From: Prosopocoilus inquinatus
Lineage: Eukaryota; Arthropoda; Insecta; Coleoptera; Lucanidae
DNA: 64,000 nucleotides
Assembly: GCA_036172665.1 (NCBI GenBank)
Contig: CM069872.1
Location: forward strand, 21,555,001-21,619,000
Direction of reading: 5' to 3'
A model generated the notes under the pieces. That model saw only the letters and a program-made list of their open reading frames with translations. It did not search any database and was not told where the DNA came from. The position numbers were made by a program, and so were the translations under genes. This document shows positions 22,752 to 34,732 of this stretch, in pieces (the first letter of the stretch is position 1; each line of letters starts with the position of its first letter).

Positions 22752-23496
22752 TCTGTTTTGCCCAACGGGTTCTAAGTCATAGACTTGTCAGGATCTCAGG
22801 AGCGGGAGTATAGTTGTGTGTGTAAAGTGTTCCACGGCTTTGTTACTTTCGAACCTCCTCGCCGTTGAAGGGGAAGCAGTGTCGAATTGTATCCCCAATA
22901 CTGAAGCGGGTGCGAATCATGACCTTACGATTGCAAAGCCACTGAACCATTCAGGCGTGTAAAATTCCATTCAGTATTGCTATTTAGTGTGAGTGATATT
23001 TAAAGAACGGAAACTCGTATAGGCGACAGGTGGATGGGCGCTGCGGGAGTCGGCGATCACGCGTTTTCGCATTCTACTTCGTAGTAGGAAACATAATTAA
23101 CATTTGGCAAGATATAGGGCCAAATATTTGCTTAATACTTCTCTCTTGAGATCCTTTTTTTATTATATTAGCATTGTTTTTATTTAGAATAACGGTTTAA
23201 TTTTATTTTCTATTAATATAGAGATACTTTTATTTTATTTGAGCATTGTAACGTTATTTAAAATTAAACTGTTATTCATAATAAAACCAATGCCAATACT
23301 CTCACCGGCACAAAAAGCGACTCTCTTTGAAATTTGTATAATTCACTGACACAATTTTTTTTTGTATAATTTTTTAAGATTATTGTTATTTACAGTTTTT
23401 TTTAGTTCGAAGTAGACCAAATAAGGCAAAAAAATACAAGTCAAACAAGATTTTAATAAAAAGAAGTAAAAACTGCAAAATTAATTAAAATGTAAC
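22752..23496. other. Unassigned 0.75 kb between piggyBac C and D
   Basis: The first 300 bp are moderately GC-rich (around 22790-23060) and the rest is AT-rich. No ORF of note and no recognisable repeat ends are seen. Confidence 0.4.
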
Positions 23497-23500
23497 TTAA

Positions 23501-25817
23501 CCCTAGAGAAACAACCTTGTTTCAAGTTACGTGAAGACTAACCATTCGTAAATTTTACGACTTTCAGCTTCAGTTCAACTTAGGCTCGTAATTCTTCATT
23601 TCTAACAATGGCAAATATACCACAACTGTATTTTATAAGCTTTATTAAAGCATTTTAGCCAATACAATTCTACAAAATTATTTATTAGAAGAACATTGGG
23701 TACAAGTAAGAGTGCGATGTTTCGCGCAGAACGGTCGTTTGCAGGCGTTGCAAACGTTAGTGGTCATACTCCTTTTCTTTGAAGGGCAGATTTGACACGT
23801 GGTTCTTTTTGAAGGACCTTGGATGGGATTGTCGACGATAGGTTTTTCCTTCAGGATATCTTCAAGACCGAAGTGAGCGCTGTAAAGTTGGCAATTTTAG
23901 GCGTAATCTCAACCAGGAAAATATTAGTTGTTGGTTTAGAATCAGCATAAATGCTTTTCTGTTCTTAGGTTTTTGTCCTAATTTATAAATATTAATAAAA
24001 TAAATAACATATGAGTTGATTGAAGCGATATTAAGCATACCGTAAAAAAGGCACAAAGGCCATCTTCTTGTTTTACGTGAGGTACTCATGTTACTGCACA
24101 TCTGATAAAATGTGTTAACACCTCCTTTGGTGTTATTGTAAAATAATAATAATATAACCAATAATATCTGGTTTGCAACTTGTTTCAGACATTAGGTTGC
24201 TTCCTGAGTGCATGGTACTTAGTAGCATAACGTTTTTATTTTTCCTCGGTTTATATGACAATAAAGTATTTTCTTTGTCAAAACAAAATTTTGCATCATC
24301 AGCCATTCGATTTTTCACTGCAAGCATTTGGGGAGGAATCTCACGTTTATTTTTTCTGAGAGTGCCTACCATGGTGAATTTGTATGGCTCTTGTTATAGG
24401 TCATCAGCGAGCTTCACCAACGTGAACCAATTGTCCATCGTTATATTGCGATTTGCGCCGCGTAATGATGTGGTGTGAGTTTTGACGTAGTGTTCTGCTA
24501 ATGGGATGTTATCATCTTTTTTTGTTTTCTTGCCTAGGTAAGGGTCTGCGTCGATCATATATTTTATTGAAACGTCGCAAACCATAAAACTTTTAACCCA
24601 TATTTGGCGGGCTTGTTGGGTATATACATTCGGAATGGGCAGCGACCACGAAAAGCCAGAAGCTGTCGTCAATAGTAACGTAAGAGCCTGCTTTATATGT
24701 TGTTTTGCAATTGTTGGTAAGCCCATCCCACAAATTTCTTATTGTTGCAAGAGAATCCATCTCTTTTCTGGCTGCTCTTGTAGTCCTATCATCAAATCGG
24801 AGGCAATTTATAAGAAATTTGAATCTTTCGCGGCTCATTGTAGCTTTGCACGTTGTACCGCATAAACTACTTTCAAATAGTTCCTGAGTGTTTAGGTGAT
24901 TGTTTTTCAGTGCAGCTGAGAAATATAATATCCTCAAAGTTCTTTGATTTCGATGGAATTCGTCAACGACGTAGTTGCTTTTTCTTGAGTGTAATTTGCT
25001 GCTCTTACTTGTATCTCCCTGTTAGTTTCAGTAACAATTTCGTCCAACATTGCATCTGTTATAAATAATGAAAAAGCATCAAAGGGATCTGTAGCATTTC
25101 GAGCAAAATCCTTCGGTCCTTTGACTATATGCGTTTTGTTTTTCATTGGAGTTTTTGACGTTTTCCCACATCCTGCTGACAAGAGATGTCCATTTTTGCC
25201 GTTGAATGACGCTTAAGTACGACGTAGTTGTTGTATTCGTGAAAAATCTATGTCATCTTCTTTTTGTGAAGTTCCCGGTTCTTGGTTTTGTAAAAAAATT
25301 ATAATAGTATCATCTTCAGATTGAGTGTGGACATCATTTGAATTTAGAATACTTTGCAATAAATCATTTACCGCTTCTGGTACAGATTGAGATCTTCTTG
25401 CACATGACTTTTTTTCAGTGTTTACCTGTTTTCTCTTCTTGCTAGGACGCGGTGGCAAATCATTTTCACAATCGCTACAGTCAATTTCTGTGTCATAAAA
25501 ATCAGATGCATTCAGTATTTTCTCGAGCTCCTCCTAATTCAAAACTTTATTTTTGCTATTTTTGGCCATTCTGTAAATAAATTGCAACCCTAGTAACGAA
25601 TAAATAAAATAGTTTGGAAACATTACCTGCGAAAAATATGTCACGTGGAGTCTAACCTATTGTAAAATTTACGAGTAGAGTGGCAAATCAGGGAAAACCG
25701 AAAGTCACGTGCTTGTAACAACAGTGTCACCTAACCGGAGGTAACAAGTTAAGAAACTACTGAAGACGTCATTTTCTTGGCGCGTGCGCATTAAAAATAA
25801 TGGTTATCTTTCTAGGG
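23501..25817 (-). mobile_element. piggyBac element D (decayed, both ends visible)
   Basis: TTAA at 23497-23500 is followed by CCCTAGAGAAACAACC. The other end, on the minus strand, is TTAA (25818-25821) followed by CCCTAGAAAGATAACC, so 13 of 16 positions match. A shared subterminal word cgtaaattttac occurs near 23558 (plus) and 25674 (minus). The length of 2317 bp is normal for the superfamily. Confidence 0.9.
23725..25560 (-). pseudogene. piggyBac transposase D relic
   Basis: Open pieces follow each other on the minus strand: a basic/acidic N-terminus (25213-25458), FARNATDPFDAFSLFITDAM (25082-25141), and SRERFKFLINCLRFDD with VTIDDSFW carrying the first aspartate (24593-24937). Next come ITMDNWFTLV with the second aspartate (near 24430), an NKREIPPQML segment (24133-24372), and NNTKGGVNTFYQM where the third catalytic aspartate has become asparagine (near 24120). 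The tail TCQICPSKKRS...CNACKRPFCAKH near 23725-23830 is the zinc-binding domain. I count at least five frame changes or stops. It is inactive by both frame and active-site loss. Confidence 0.85.
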
Positions 25818-25862
25818 TTAAAGAAAAATATAAAATTTTAATCTTTTAAATTAAATATCAAG

Positions 25863-28411
25863 TATTGCCTCTGCGAGCCCTTATTGCAGCCTGCATACGT
25901 CATGGCACCAAATGCATCAAGTGCTTAATCGCTAAACTGTCAAGTTGGTCCCATTCTTGTGGAAGCACAATTGACAGTTCTTCTACGGTGGCTGGGGCCG
26001 GGACCCGAGTTCTAATATTCCTTCCTAACATATCCCAGACATATTCGATGGGATTCATGTCGGGACTTCTCAGGGGTCACTGTATACAATTGTGACAAGT
26101 GTCAAGAAATTCATTAACAACACTAGCGACATGTGGCCGTGCATTATCGTGCATGAACACAAAATTATCACCAATAAAAGGGGCAAAAGGTATCACATGA
26201 TTTTGAAGAACATTTTCAATGTACCTATGGCCGTTAATAACTCCCCCATTCATTATAACAAGGTCTTGCTACCTACCTGTACAGGTGTCAACAAGTGATA
26301 CAGACGTTTTGGCGTCGCCGGCCAGCCCCAGTGGGATAGGGTGGGTTTATACTAAATCTTTACTAACAAACAACAACAAAGAAAAAGGCGCCACTTAATT
26401 TCTTTTTGGCTATGGGGAACCGCGGGAAAAAATTAAGAAAAATGCGACTCAACCAAGATACTAGTAATTGGATTTATTTAAAAACAATTGAAACAATCCA
26501 ACAAAGTAATTAGACACAAGTAACCAATTATAAAAAAAGAGAGCGCAAATGCGTCTTATACGTATCAAACACAACAAAAAAAAATAAGTACGATACTGAA
26601 ATGTAATTAAGTTTACCACAAACGCTACGGCGACAATAAAATTAACATTATATGACACAAATATCGACTCTATTTTAAAGCGATACAGAATATAACTAGA
26701 GCGTTACGCAAAAAAGTGTCAATAAGGCGAATTAAAATTGAATGAACGTGTACCGCATGTACACACGCCTTTCCGGAATCAGTATATAAAACAAATAATA
26801 AAAAGTAAGCAAACCTTATCCCCCCTGTGGGCGTCGTAACAGCGTCGCACGGAGGCGTCAATCGACGTGTTGTCCGGCAGAGAAGGGAAGAGAGCTGGGA
26901 CACGTCGCCGCTCGGGATGTATCCGAGTCCGAGGACCTTTAATTCAAGTCGTCGGGAGAGGGCGCTGAGCCCAAAGACCCCGCATCTACAGCGGCGAAGC
27001 AAGCAACTCCAAGGGAGGTAGGTCAATGCCCACGGGACCGTGAAGTTACTGTAAACGGGCCAGTAACGAATACAGCGTATTCCCCTAGAATAAGGGGCAG
27101 AGATAAAGGTACAATTAAAGGTACCACTAAAGGAGAGTTAAAGCCTGTAAGGAAGAAAGATACGCGATAGAAACATTCGAAGCGAATCAGAACATCAACG
27201 AGTGGACTCGCCTGTTCGCAGAACAACCTGGGAGGGGAACAGGCGTAGACAATACGAACGTATTAATTTTCTCTTGGCTCAACGAATTAATCCAGCAATA
27301 CAGCTGTAGATGAATTTCCCAACACAAATTTTGGGCGAAAACACACACAAAAAACACATCAACGCGTGTTGTTACACCGAGAGCAGCAGTGTAAAATTAA
27401 GCTCTGAAATCGCTCCGCGCGACGGGCAGAAAAGAGACGGGGTAAGAGAAAAGAAGAGGTGAAATGCAACCACCAACCGCTACAGAATCTTACATCAACG
27501 AGGACCAATGGGCTTAAATACCAAGGTTGAATTTCTATATAACTTTCGTGGGAACGGAAACACTGATTTCACAATATGGTGCAATAATGCGTAAAACTAA
27601 AATGCTAAATAAAGACTCTATTCGACCGAAAAATTAACTTTCAAAACCCAAATTCTCCTTATCCTAATTTTTACAGGAAAACTCATAGCAATGGGGAATT
27701 ACTTTGAAAGCAAATCGGCGAAACGCAAAGAGTTCGCCGGGCGGTCTACGAAAATATTTCAGGGGAAGCAATACACAGGGTGATTCGGGGTCGGGCAGAA
27801 ATTGAACGGTAACAATCTGTACGCGCGTTTGCAGTAATACCGTCCCACTCCATAATTGAACGGGAGTCTAGGAACGATATTACATTGAGAATACCGTTCA
27901 CTAGCCCTTCTCCGCACTCTTCCACGACCAACGGGACCTCATAGACAAAAACGGGATTCATCAGTAAAGAGTACCTGACTCCACTGCTCCATATTCCAAT
28001 TTACATGTTCATGAGCAAATGCAAGTCTGGTTACTCTATGTTGTCTATTAAGTTCTGGACCATTGCAGGTCTTCTTGCCATTAAATTAGCATCATTAAGG
28101 CGCCTCCTGATCGTTCTGTCAGTTACATGCACATTTCGTACCTCTGCAAGGCGCTTTCTTATTTGAACAGCATTTGAAGTTTCTGTTTCGAAGAATAGTG
28201 AAGGTAAGAAAATGATCGTTCCTAGCGTTTGTACATCTTTGACGACCTGTTCCTGGACGTCGACTATACGTTCCAGTTACCACAAAGCGCCTCTACGTTT
28301 TTGAGACGCATGACTGTGATGTTCCAATAGCTTGTGCGGCATAACGTTGAGACCAGCCATCCTGAATCAAAGCAGTTACTCTTGCTGCATCCACTACGTT
28401 AATAGCCATGA
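25863..28411 (-). pseudogene. Tc1-like transposase relic split by a solo LTR
   Basis: The N-terminal half lies at 27815-28411: DAARVTALIQDGWSQRYAAQ helix-turn-helix, TRLAFAHEHVNWNMEQWSQV, and FTDESRFCL with the first catalytic aspartate near 27970. The C-terminal half lies at 25863-26266: FVFMHDNARPHVASVVNEFL with the second aspartate near 26150, then SPDMNPIEYVWDMLGRNIR with the glutamate near 26040, ending in an IRARRG-type C-terminus. The distance between the second and third acidic residues fits DD34E. A stop sits near 26083 and others are in the N-terminal half. The LTR at 26267-27814 separates the first from the second catalytic box. Terminal inverted repeats were not found. Confidence 0.85.
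26267..27814 (-). mobile_element. Solo Ty3/gypsy LTR inside the Tc1 relic
   Basis: On the plus strand it begins TGCTACCTACCTGTACAGG and ends GAACGGTAACA. These are the same terminal sequences as the LTRs of gypsy element A, and both share ggcgtcgccggccagcccca near the start. The left flank is GTCT and the right flank ATCT, a probable 4 bp duplication with one change. It is a single LTR, about 1.55 kb, with no internal region, and it is more diverged than the pair at 45.7-53.6 kb. Recombination between two LTRs of an older full element is the usual cause. Confidence 0.85.
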
Positions 28412-28439
28412 AAATAACTCATTAATAACAAAAATTAAA

Positions 28440-29205
28440 GAAATCACTAAATCCCAAGCAGCAAGGTGTCGTCTTTTTCACGTCAAAAATTGGTCATCGT
28501 TTACGTCGAATGACCAATGTCAATGACGTATTAAAGACGTAAGAATGACGGGCAAATGTCACAGTCCGGCGACGTCATTTTTGTACGTCAAATAGTCGTG
28601 TATTTCTGCCATCAGTTTTAATTGTATTATCTATTATATGACGTAACCAAGAAATTCAATCATTTTAATTTTTATTAAATGTATACACATACCAATAACA
28701 AATAAATAATATTTAAAAAAAAACTTTACATATTTTTTAAAATTCCAAATAAAAATAACAAAAAAGCCATTATTAAACAATTTGATTCTATTCTGTAATG
28801 AAATAAAATAAGTGAATTAACAAAACGAAAAAGAAAAATACCCTAGTCCTACCACAAGGGCCGGCAAAATATTAACATAAGAGGTTATGAAGATATGAGC
28901 CACCAATACCCACCTTCTTTACACAGTTGACTAATAACTAAGACAGTGAATATGTACTTAAAGCAAGTACACGTACAAGTAGAATATACTTTAATTAGTT
29001 AATTCATCAATTAACGCTTAAAAACGAATCATACTAAACTTAAGCACCACGGGCACTGCGATTACGATAAGCAAGAACAATGTCGCAATGCCGACCGTCG
29101 GCGCATGCGTCGCGTACCCCGTAATAGAAGTCTAGTAATTTTTTTATGTATTAAAATGGTTTTAATTAATAAATTCAATCATGCTTATATTTCATATTTT
29201 CCTAC
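28440..29205. other. Unassigned 0.77 kb
   Basis: Segment 28478-28610 has several ACGTC words and a small inverted pair (ttggtcat / atgaccaa), perhaps a MITE fragment. The remainder is AT-rich, with no ORF. Confidence 0.35.
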
Positions 29206-29210
29206 AAAAT

Positions 29211-30721
29211 CTAATACCTTGTCAAATCTATAATTAAATTTATTACGAAACGAACTGTTTTAAAATTAGTGTCAAATTTATGTTGAACAGCTGCTGTCTT
29301 CTGCGGCAACTTCTGGACTTCCAGTGTTGCCGGTTTGGTGGGAACGGCGGTTCTTCCGGTTTTCAGGCTTCCGTAACTCCAGGAAACCTTTGGTCCGGGG
29401 GCAACCGTCGTCTTGGTTGGCATGCTCCTGGGAGGGGGGCCAGGAGCAGCTGTAGATGGATGGATTTTCCTGCGGGTCGGAGGTGGTAGTGAGCTTGGGG
29501 AAACCAGTGAAAGTCTTCGTTTGCCAGACGGCGCGGTCGGGGGCACATCAACCTTGGTCCTGCTTCCGCTGGATGGAAGTGCGGATTCGAGCGGCTGAAG
29601 CATGGGACTGCTACTGATGGTCGCAGCGGATGGTCGTGTCTCAGATGTGGATGGAGCCGGCGGGGTGGATAGCGATGGGGAAGCCCGTGCTGGGCTTGAT
29701 GGTGGCGCCTCTTGGGGTTGTTGACGTACCGGAGTGGTGGTGGAGGGGGAAGTCCTGATGGTGTAGGTTCTAAGACTTTCCTCCTTGACCTCTCGTTTGG
29801 CACGTTCAAGGTACTTTTTGTATTCAGGCTTCTCTCGCCTATGACGGATCTGGTGTTCAGTCAGACCCGTTGCCGACTTCATTTCTTTGTAGCTTTTGAC
29901 GCCCTTTTTGCTTTTAGCTTCGATTTTAGCGATCTTGGCCATAAGCACTGGTTCAGGACCGCCAAGTTTCTTTTCTAGCTCATCCACATACTGTTCTGGA
30001 TGAGCTCTACGTTCGTGTTGCCGCACGGCGGCAAACGAATCGAACGTGAGGATACAGAAAAGACATTTCCCTCTGTCCCTTTGGCCGCAGTCCTTGGCGT
30101 GACGCGCCAGGGAGGACTTCAGTTGGTATCCCTTCCCGCAAGTCGGACAAACGAATGGTCAGGGGGATCACTGCCGAAGGGGGTTAAGGTGGTGCTGCCA
30201 GGCCTGGACTCAGATAACATCATGGGCCCTTGAATTGGTGGAGTTTTGACGGCAGCTGAGGGGCCAGCTTGAATTGGTTTGGAGCGACTCCCGGATGGTA
30301 ATTTCGGGATCGCTCCTGGGTTTGCGACGCTGCTGGACTGCGTCACTTCTCCGGGTATATCGCTAGGGTCGTTGTAAGGGGGCCCATATCCTAATCCCGG
30401 GGAATCTGACCCCCTAATGGATTCCCCTCGTCCGAGACTAGGCTTTTTACGACTTGTCCCAAGGTGAGGCATAAAGTAATCGGGGGAGGTAACCCCAATT
30501 ATGCCGGGAGAGAAAGAGGACGGCCGTTTTAATGGTGAATCGATCGTCCTGGCCGGAGAAGATCCCACCTCCAGAGGGCTGGTAGGGGAGGTGCGAGCGG
30601 ACCGTAACCGTTGGTGACTCTCAGGACGTGAACCGATAGATCGGCTAAAATATCGGTTAAAAATTATAACAATATTGAATGGTTTTTCGCACTCCCATGA
30701 TAAATCTACGCATTTTAGCAA
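29211..30721 (-). pseudogene. R2-type non-LTR retrotransposon N-terminal protein, no RT
   Basis: The minus strand encodes a Ser/Pro-rich leader (30160-30721), then a one-base frame change near 30155. Two C2H2 zinc fingers follow: FVCPTCGKGYQLKSSLARHA near 30090-30155 and CLFCILTF...RQHERRAHPEQY near 29990-30060. After the fingers come an EAKSKKGVKSYKEMKSATGL segment and HRREKPEYKKYLERAKRE, typical of the region after the fingers in R2-clade proteins. A 150-residue Pro/Ser/Thr linker is next, and the frame ends at 29211. In R2 elements this module binds target or template nucleic acid ahead of the reverse transcriptase (RT) and endonuclease domains, which are absent here. The segment is clearly GC-richer than its surroundings. 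It may be a 3'-deleted copy, a non-autonomous element, or a captured exon. Confidence 0.6.
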
Positions 30722-31166
30722 AACGTTTAAAGGCGATTTTCAATATACTTTCAACAAGTCAGCTGGTTGAGTGATTAAACGTAAACGTTAATCGTGCCCA
30801 GAACGCCTCGTAGACGAAACTGAAATTGTAAGTGTACACATTACTTAAACGACAATTTATGAGTATTCATTTCATTGATTTAAAGGCTGCGGTAAGTGAA
30901 TGGTTAAATGATTAAATCATGTCATCAGTTCTTCCAATCTCCGATTGATCAACTATTCTGCGCAAAAAATCTGAGTTTAGTAGATCTATTTTCCATTTTA
31001 TAAAGGCAGATACCATATGATTTTTAAAATTTTAGATAAAGGTTAGCCATGAAAAACAAATTACCTTTAAATTTAGTCATAATATAATGTTTTTTATTTG
31101 AATAAGAATGCCCATAAAACACAGTAGACCAGTTATTGCATTATTTGAAGTGTTCGGCCTATCTTG

Positions 31167-31232
31167 CACATATTTCGCCATTTTTAGTGCATATATATGT
31201 GCATATTTCATCATTTTTTAGTGCATATATAT
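31167..31232 (+). repeat. Two 34 bp tandem units abutting the LTR
   Basis: Two adjacent units read catatttcgccatttttag and catatttcatcattttttag, each followed by tgcatatatat. They end at the start of the LTR at 31233. From 30725 to 31166 I see nothing else recognisable. Confidence 0.6.
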
Positions 31233-32051
31233 TGTCACGTGGTTAGGGGTAGGTAGCGGGTTCTCAGTGGTAGAACTTGAAAACACAGTTTACCAAAACA
31301 ATGTATACCTTTATTTAATGAATATTATTATCTATCGGCGGACGATCTTTAAATGTGCGGGGGTGCGTTTTCGTGATTATCGAAATCGCGACGGGTCGGC
31401 TGCGACAGCGAGGATGAGGAATCCCTCTATGCTGGGGTTGAAGAGACCCGACGATTCGGCTAACCGGATCCAGGGGCAATCTCGAAGGCTGCAGCAATTG
31501 CGATGAGATGTCCTGATGAGGGTGGCGGCAGCAAGGCGTCGGTGAGGATGCCTCCGTGGAACGGCAGCGTCCTGATGAGGGTGGCGGCGGCAAGGCGTCG
31601 GTGATGATGATCCTTCTTGGAAACGGCAGCGTCCTGATGAGGGTGGCGGCGGCAAGGCGTCGGTGAGGATGCCTCCGTGGAACGGGCAGCGGCCCGACGC
31701 GGCGGCGGCCGCACGGCGTCGGCGAGGAAGGTCCTCCCGGGGAAGTTGGCACTAGGCCTACTTCGGTCGACGACTGGTTCGACTTGTACGTTATATAGGC
31801 GAAAATCTGTCTATTCGACTGTTATGACATGTTTCTGTGTTCTCCTTTCGTCACCTGTTGTATTAATTTGTCCCACATATAGCGCGTGCCACCGGTGTTT
31901 TGTTATGAAACGTGAACCGCTTGTAGCTTAGATTTTGCAAGATTGCTGTCTTAATTGTTCTACTTTATTCCTCGCGGAAATTTTTCGTCGCGACACCTTC
32001 ACATTTTATAATTATTAATTTTAGGCTAAAAATTAAATCCTTATCGTGACA
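31233..32051 (-). repeat. LTR (3' copy) with an internal minisatellite
   Basis: 819 bp. It is colinear with the other LTR except for an extra segment from about 31425 to 31855 that holds GC-rich tandem repeats. The terminal inverted words TGTCACG and CGTGACA bound it. Confidence 0.75.
31510..31690 (+). repeat. 60 bp GC-rich minisatellite, three units
   Basis: Units at 31510-31568, 31569-31630 and 31631-31690 each start gtcctgatgagggtggcggc and continue with aaggcgtcggtga. A degenerate fourth follows to about 31740. It creates long, proline- and arginine-rich open frames on the minus strand that are an effect of repeat composition, not evidence of a gene. Confidence 0.85.
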
Positions 32052-34160
32052 TTTCCCTCCCCTTTAAGCTTGTGCGTCCCCGCACAATTGTAGAATAACT
32101 CGCGTCACGCGGAAAACTGTCTGTTGCGTAAGGTCACGAAACAATTCCCGCGCGTTGCACTTGAAAAAGAAAACCGTTAAGTTTGCTAAAGTTTTATAGT
32201 TCACGGCGCGTACTTCTTATATTACATCGTATTTACCACCTTGACATTTAATTTTTCCAATGTTCTGTTGAAATAAAACGTAAGCATAAGTCATTTAATG
32301 ATACCTTGGTAATTTCTTCACCTCCGTTTCGTATTTCAGCCAGGATTTGGGATGACGATTGGCTTGGCAGGGAGCATGTTCGTTTTGGTTTTCTGACGGC
32401 ACATTTTCTTCTATATCTATATCTTCTATATCTTCATATACTCATTCTAATGTTGATTGCTTCTTTCTTCGGAGCATCTAATGGAGTTTCCCAACCTTGT
32501 GGCTCAAGGAGGACTTGGCACGATCCAGAGGGTCTTTTCCTTGATGCAGCTTATGGTTTGGTCCATTTAATGCGTCTCCTTTTCTTTCACAGGATGGCCT
32601 GGTCCTGTTTCTTTGAGTTTCTTCTCTTCTTTTTCTGCCTAGTAATCTCTTTAACAACATTATATTTAAAGCAATCATAATAATAACAGATGCAATTGTA
32701 GCGACATATACTACTACTTCGTGCATCTCTTAAAAACAGTGGACTGGCGATGCCGTAAATGCTGTAGCAGTTCTTTAAATAACATAATGCTCAATTCTTA
32801 GCATAACTCACATATTTAAATTCTTCATCTGCTGATTTACTCGTTGTGATGATCCTGAGGCTCCAGTTTGAATTGATATATCCGGACAAGTTTGTGTATA
32901 CAGGTCGTATCCAAGAGGTCGGCTTCATCACAAAAGATTTTAGCGTTGTCCAAATAGCCAGGAGGATGAGTGCACTTTCTATTCCTCTAGACCGCGCAAG
33001 AGAATTTTGTCGAGATGTTTTTCTTCTGTGGATAGGATATCCGAATGCTTCATCGAGCTACCTAAGATATGAATATTTGTTTGTGATGTGTGGTGTTAGA
33101 TAGCTTAATGCTGGAATTTTCCATGTTCCTATCTGTGTCTTCAACTGCCTTACTTCTTGCAAACTTGTTTTTGAATTGGTTCCAAATTCCTGTAATTCTG
33201 CCTGTAGTCCGCACGTCAATTTCTTGATAGTCCTTCGGATGTCATCATCTTTCGCCATTTACTCGTCCAACTGTTGCTTTGTGGCATTACCACAATAAAA
33301 ACATCGAACGTCTCTAAACTTCTCCGTCATTACTTCAAATTTTCGTTCTTAATTCGAACTCTCTTTGCGCCATTCTTCTTTTAACATTTCAGTCTAGTAC
33401 CTGCTTTTCTTTAATCCTTTGTATTTTCTTTCCTGTATGCTGAAATCTGGCTTCGAAGGTTTCCATTCTCCCTTGGTTGATGGTTATTTCCTTAATTTAA
33501 AATATCTAATAATAACTTAGTATTAGATATAAGATTATGTTACATAGGATCATTATTTAGTTTCTTCTTCTTCTAATATTGGTAGTTACATCTATTTACG
33601 TAATTATAATGCCTATCTCTTATTTTGCTGTTTTGAACTCGCCCATTTCGTCATTTCCCTGGACTCTCGTTATTTCACCGCTCCTAGTTCTTATTTCCTT
33701 GATTATTATAAATATTATTTTCATACCTAGGCTGTTCGTTTTCTTTCTTGTACACGTTTCGTCTCTCCATGCAACTTCTTACAAAATGTTGGTTGAACGC
33801 TTCTGAATTTGTTCTGTTGGCCATTTTCTCGCTCGGTGGTTTCGTTTCTAATTTATTCTGGCCCTTATTATCTCCTGTTGTTTCCTGGATAGCTTCCATG
33901 TGCCTACTATCCGCTACGGTAAGAATTCCTAAAATTTGTCTGTTACCTCGTACTTTGTTTCTTTTTCCGTGTGTGGGAGTGATATTGATAACGCTTTTCT
34001 CGGAGTAAAAACAGTTCCTTCTTCGATTCCAAATTCTGGGCTGCGATGCGGTGGATGAAACGGTGATTCCTTTGCTGCGTTTGATCTTGTTTGGTATGGA
34101 CCTGGTATCCCCTTCTTATCGTCACGACGTATTATTCTGGGACTTTAGGCGCCTCCACCA
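32052..34160 (-). pseudogene. Internal region with gag zinc-knuckle scrap and membrane-anchor ORF
   Basis: Minus-strand reading gives short lysine/arginine-rich frames near the 5' LTR (33684-33899, 33943-34125). A CFYCG motif near 33290 resembles the start of a retroviral-type zinc knuckle. Next to it is a short charged frame starting MAKDDDIRRTIKKLTCG at 33258. Near the 3' end, 32478-32726 encodes a hydrophobic segment (VVVYVATIASVIIMIALNIM) followed by RKRREETQR, which looks like a membrane anchor and basic tail, possibly an envelope remnant. Stops are frequent. The assignment of gag and env pieces is tentative. Confidence 0.4.
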
Positions 34161-34549
34161 TGTCACGTGGTTAGGGGTAGGTAGCGGGTTCTCAGTGGTA
34201 GAGCTTGAAAACACAGTTTACCAAACAATGTATACCTTTATTTAATGAATATTATTATCTATCTGCGGACGATCTTTAAATGAGCGGGGGTGCGTTTTCG
34301 TGATTCTCGTAATCGCGACGGGTCGGCTGCGACAGCGAGGATGAGGAATCCCTCATCCTATTAATTTGTCCTACATATAGCGCGTGCCACCGGTGTTTTG
34401 TTATGAAACGTGAACCGCTTGTAGCTTAGATTTCGCAAGATTGCTGTCTTAATTGTTCTACTTTATTTCTCGCGGAAATTTTTCGTCGCGACACCTTTAC
34501 ATTTTATAATTATTAATTTTAGGCTAAAAATTAAATCCTTATCGTGACA
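34161..34549 (-). repeat. LTR (5' copy, short form)
   Basis: 389 bp. It matches the outer parts of the left LTR closely and lacks its minisatellite segment: gaggaatccctc is followed directly by atcctattaatttgtcc. On the minus strand it is followed by TGGTGGAGGCGCC, a plausible primer-binding site start. Confidence 0.75.
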
Positions 34550-34732
34550 GTATTTTACAATAAATTTTTATTTATTGAGGTATCTCGCACTATACGTTGT
34601 GTTTTCCAGGGCCTCCCTTTATCTAAAATTAAAAAAATCATTCGGTAATTATCTTAATAGACAAAAGAAAAACAAAATTAAAAACATCTTTAATTGTAGC
34701 TTATAAATTAATGGGTATGGACAGGTATGTAC

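Larger units (their letters stand above)
31233..34549 (-). mobile_element. LTR retrotransposon remnant, probably non-autonomous
   Basis: Two direct repeats start TGTCACGTGGTTAGGGGTAG and end in ATCCTTATCGTGACA: 31233-32051 and 34161-34549. Next to the left copy the minus strand carries aaaggggagggaaa, a purine tract as expected before a 3' LTR. The element therefore reads right to left. Internal length is only 2.1 kb and no protease, reverse transcriptase or integrase is present. Flanking tetramers (ATAT and GTAT) are compatible with a decayed target duplication. Confidence 0.75.

Noticed and set aside
28478..28610. Repeated ACGTC words, considered as a CRE-like regulatory array
   Set aside because: Irregular spacing and next to a decayed transposon; more likely the remains of a MITE.
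31315..31752. Long Pro/Arg-rich open frames on the minus strand
   Set aside because: They are produced by the GC-rich 60 bp minisatellite inside an LTR, in all three minus frames.
32306..32680. 124-codon plus-strand ORF rich in Leu/Phe
   Set aside because: It is the opposite strand of the minus-strand LTR-element interior, and its hydrophobicity reflects base composition.
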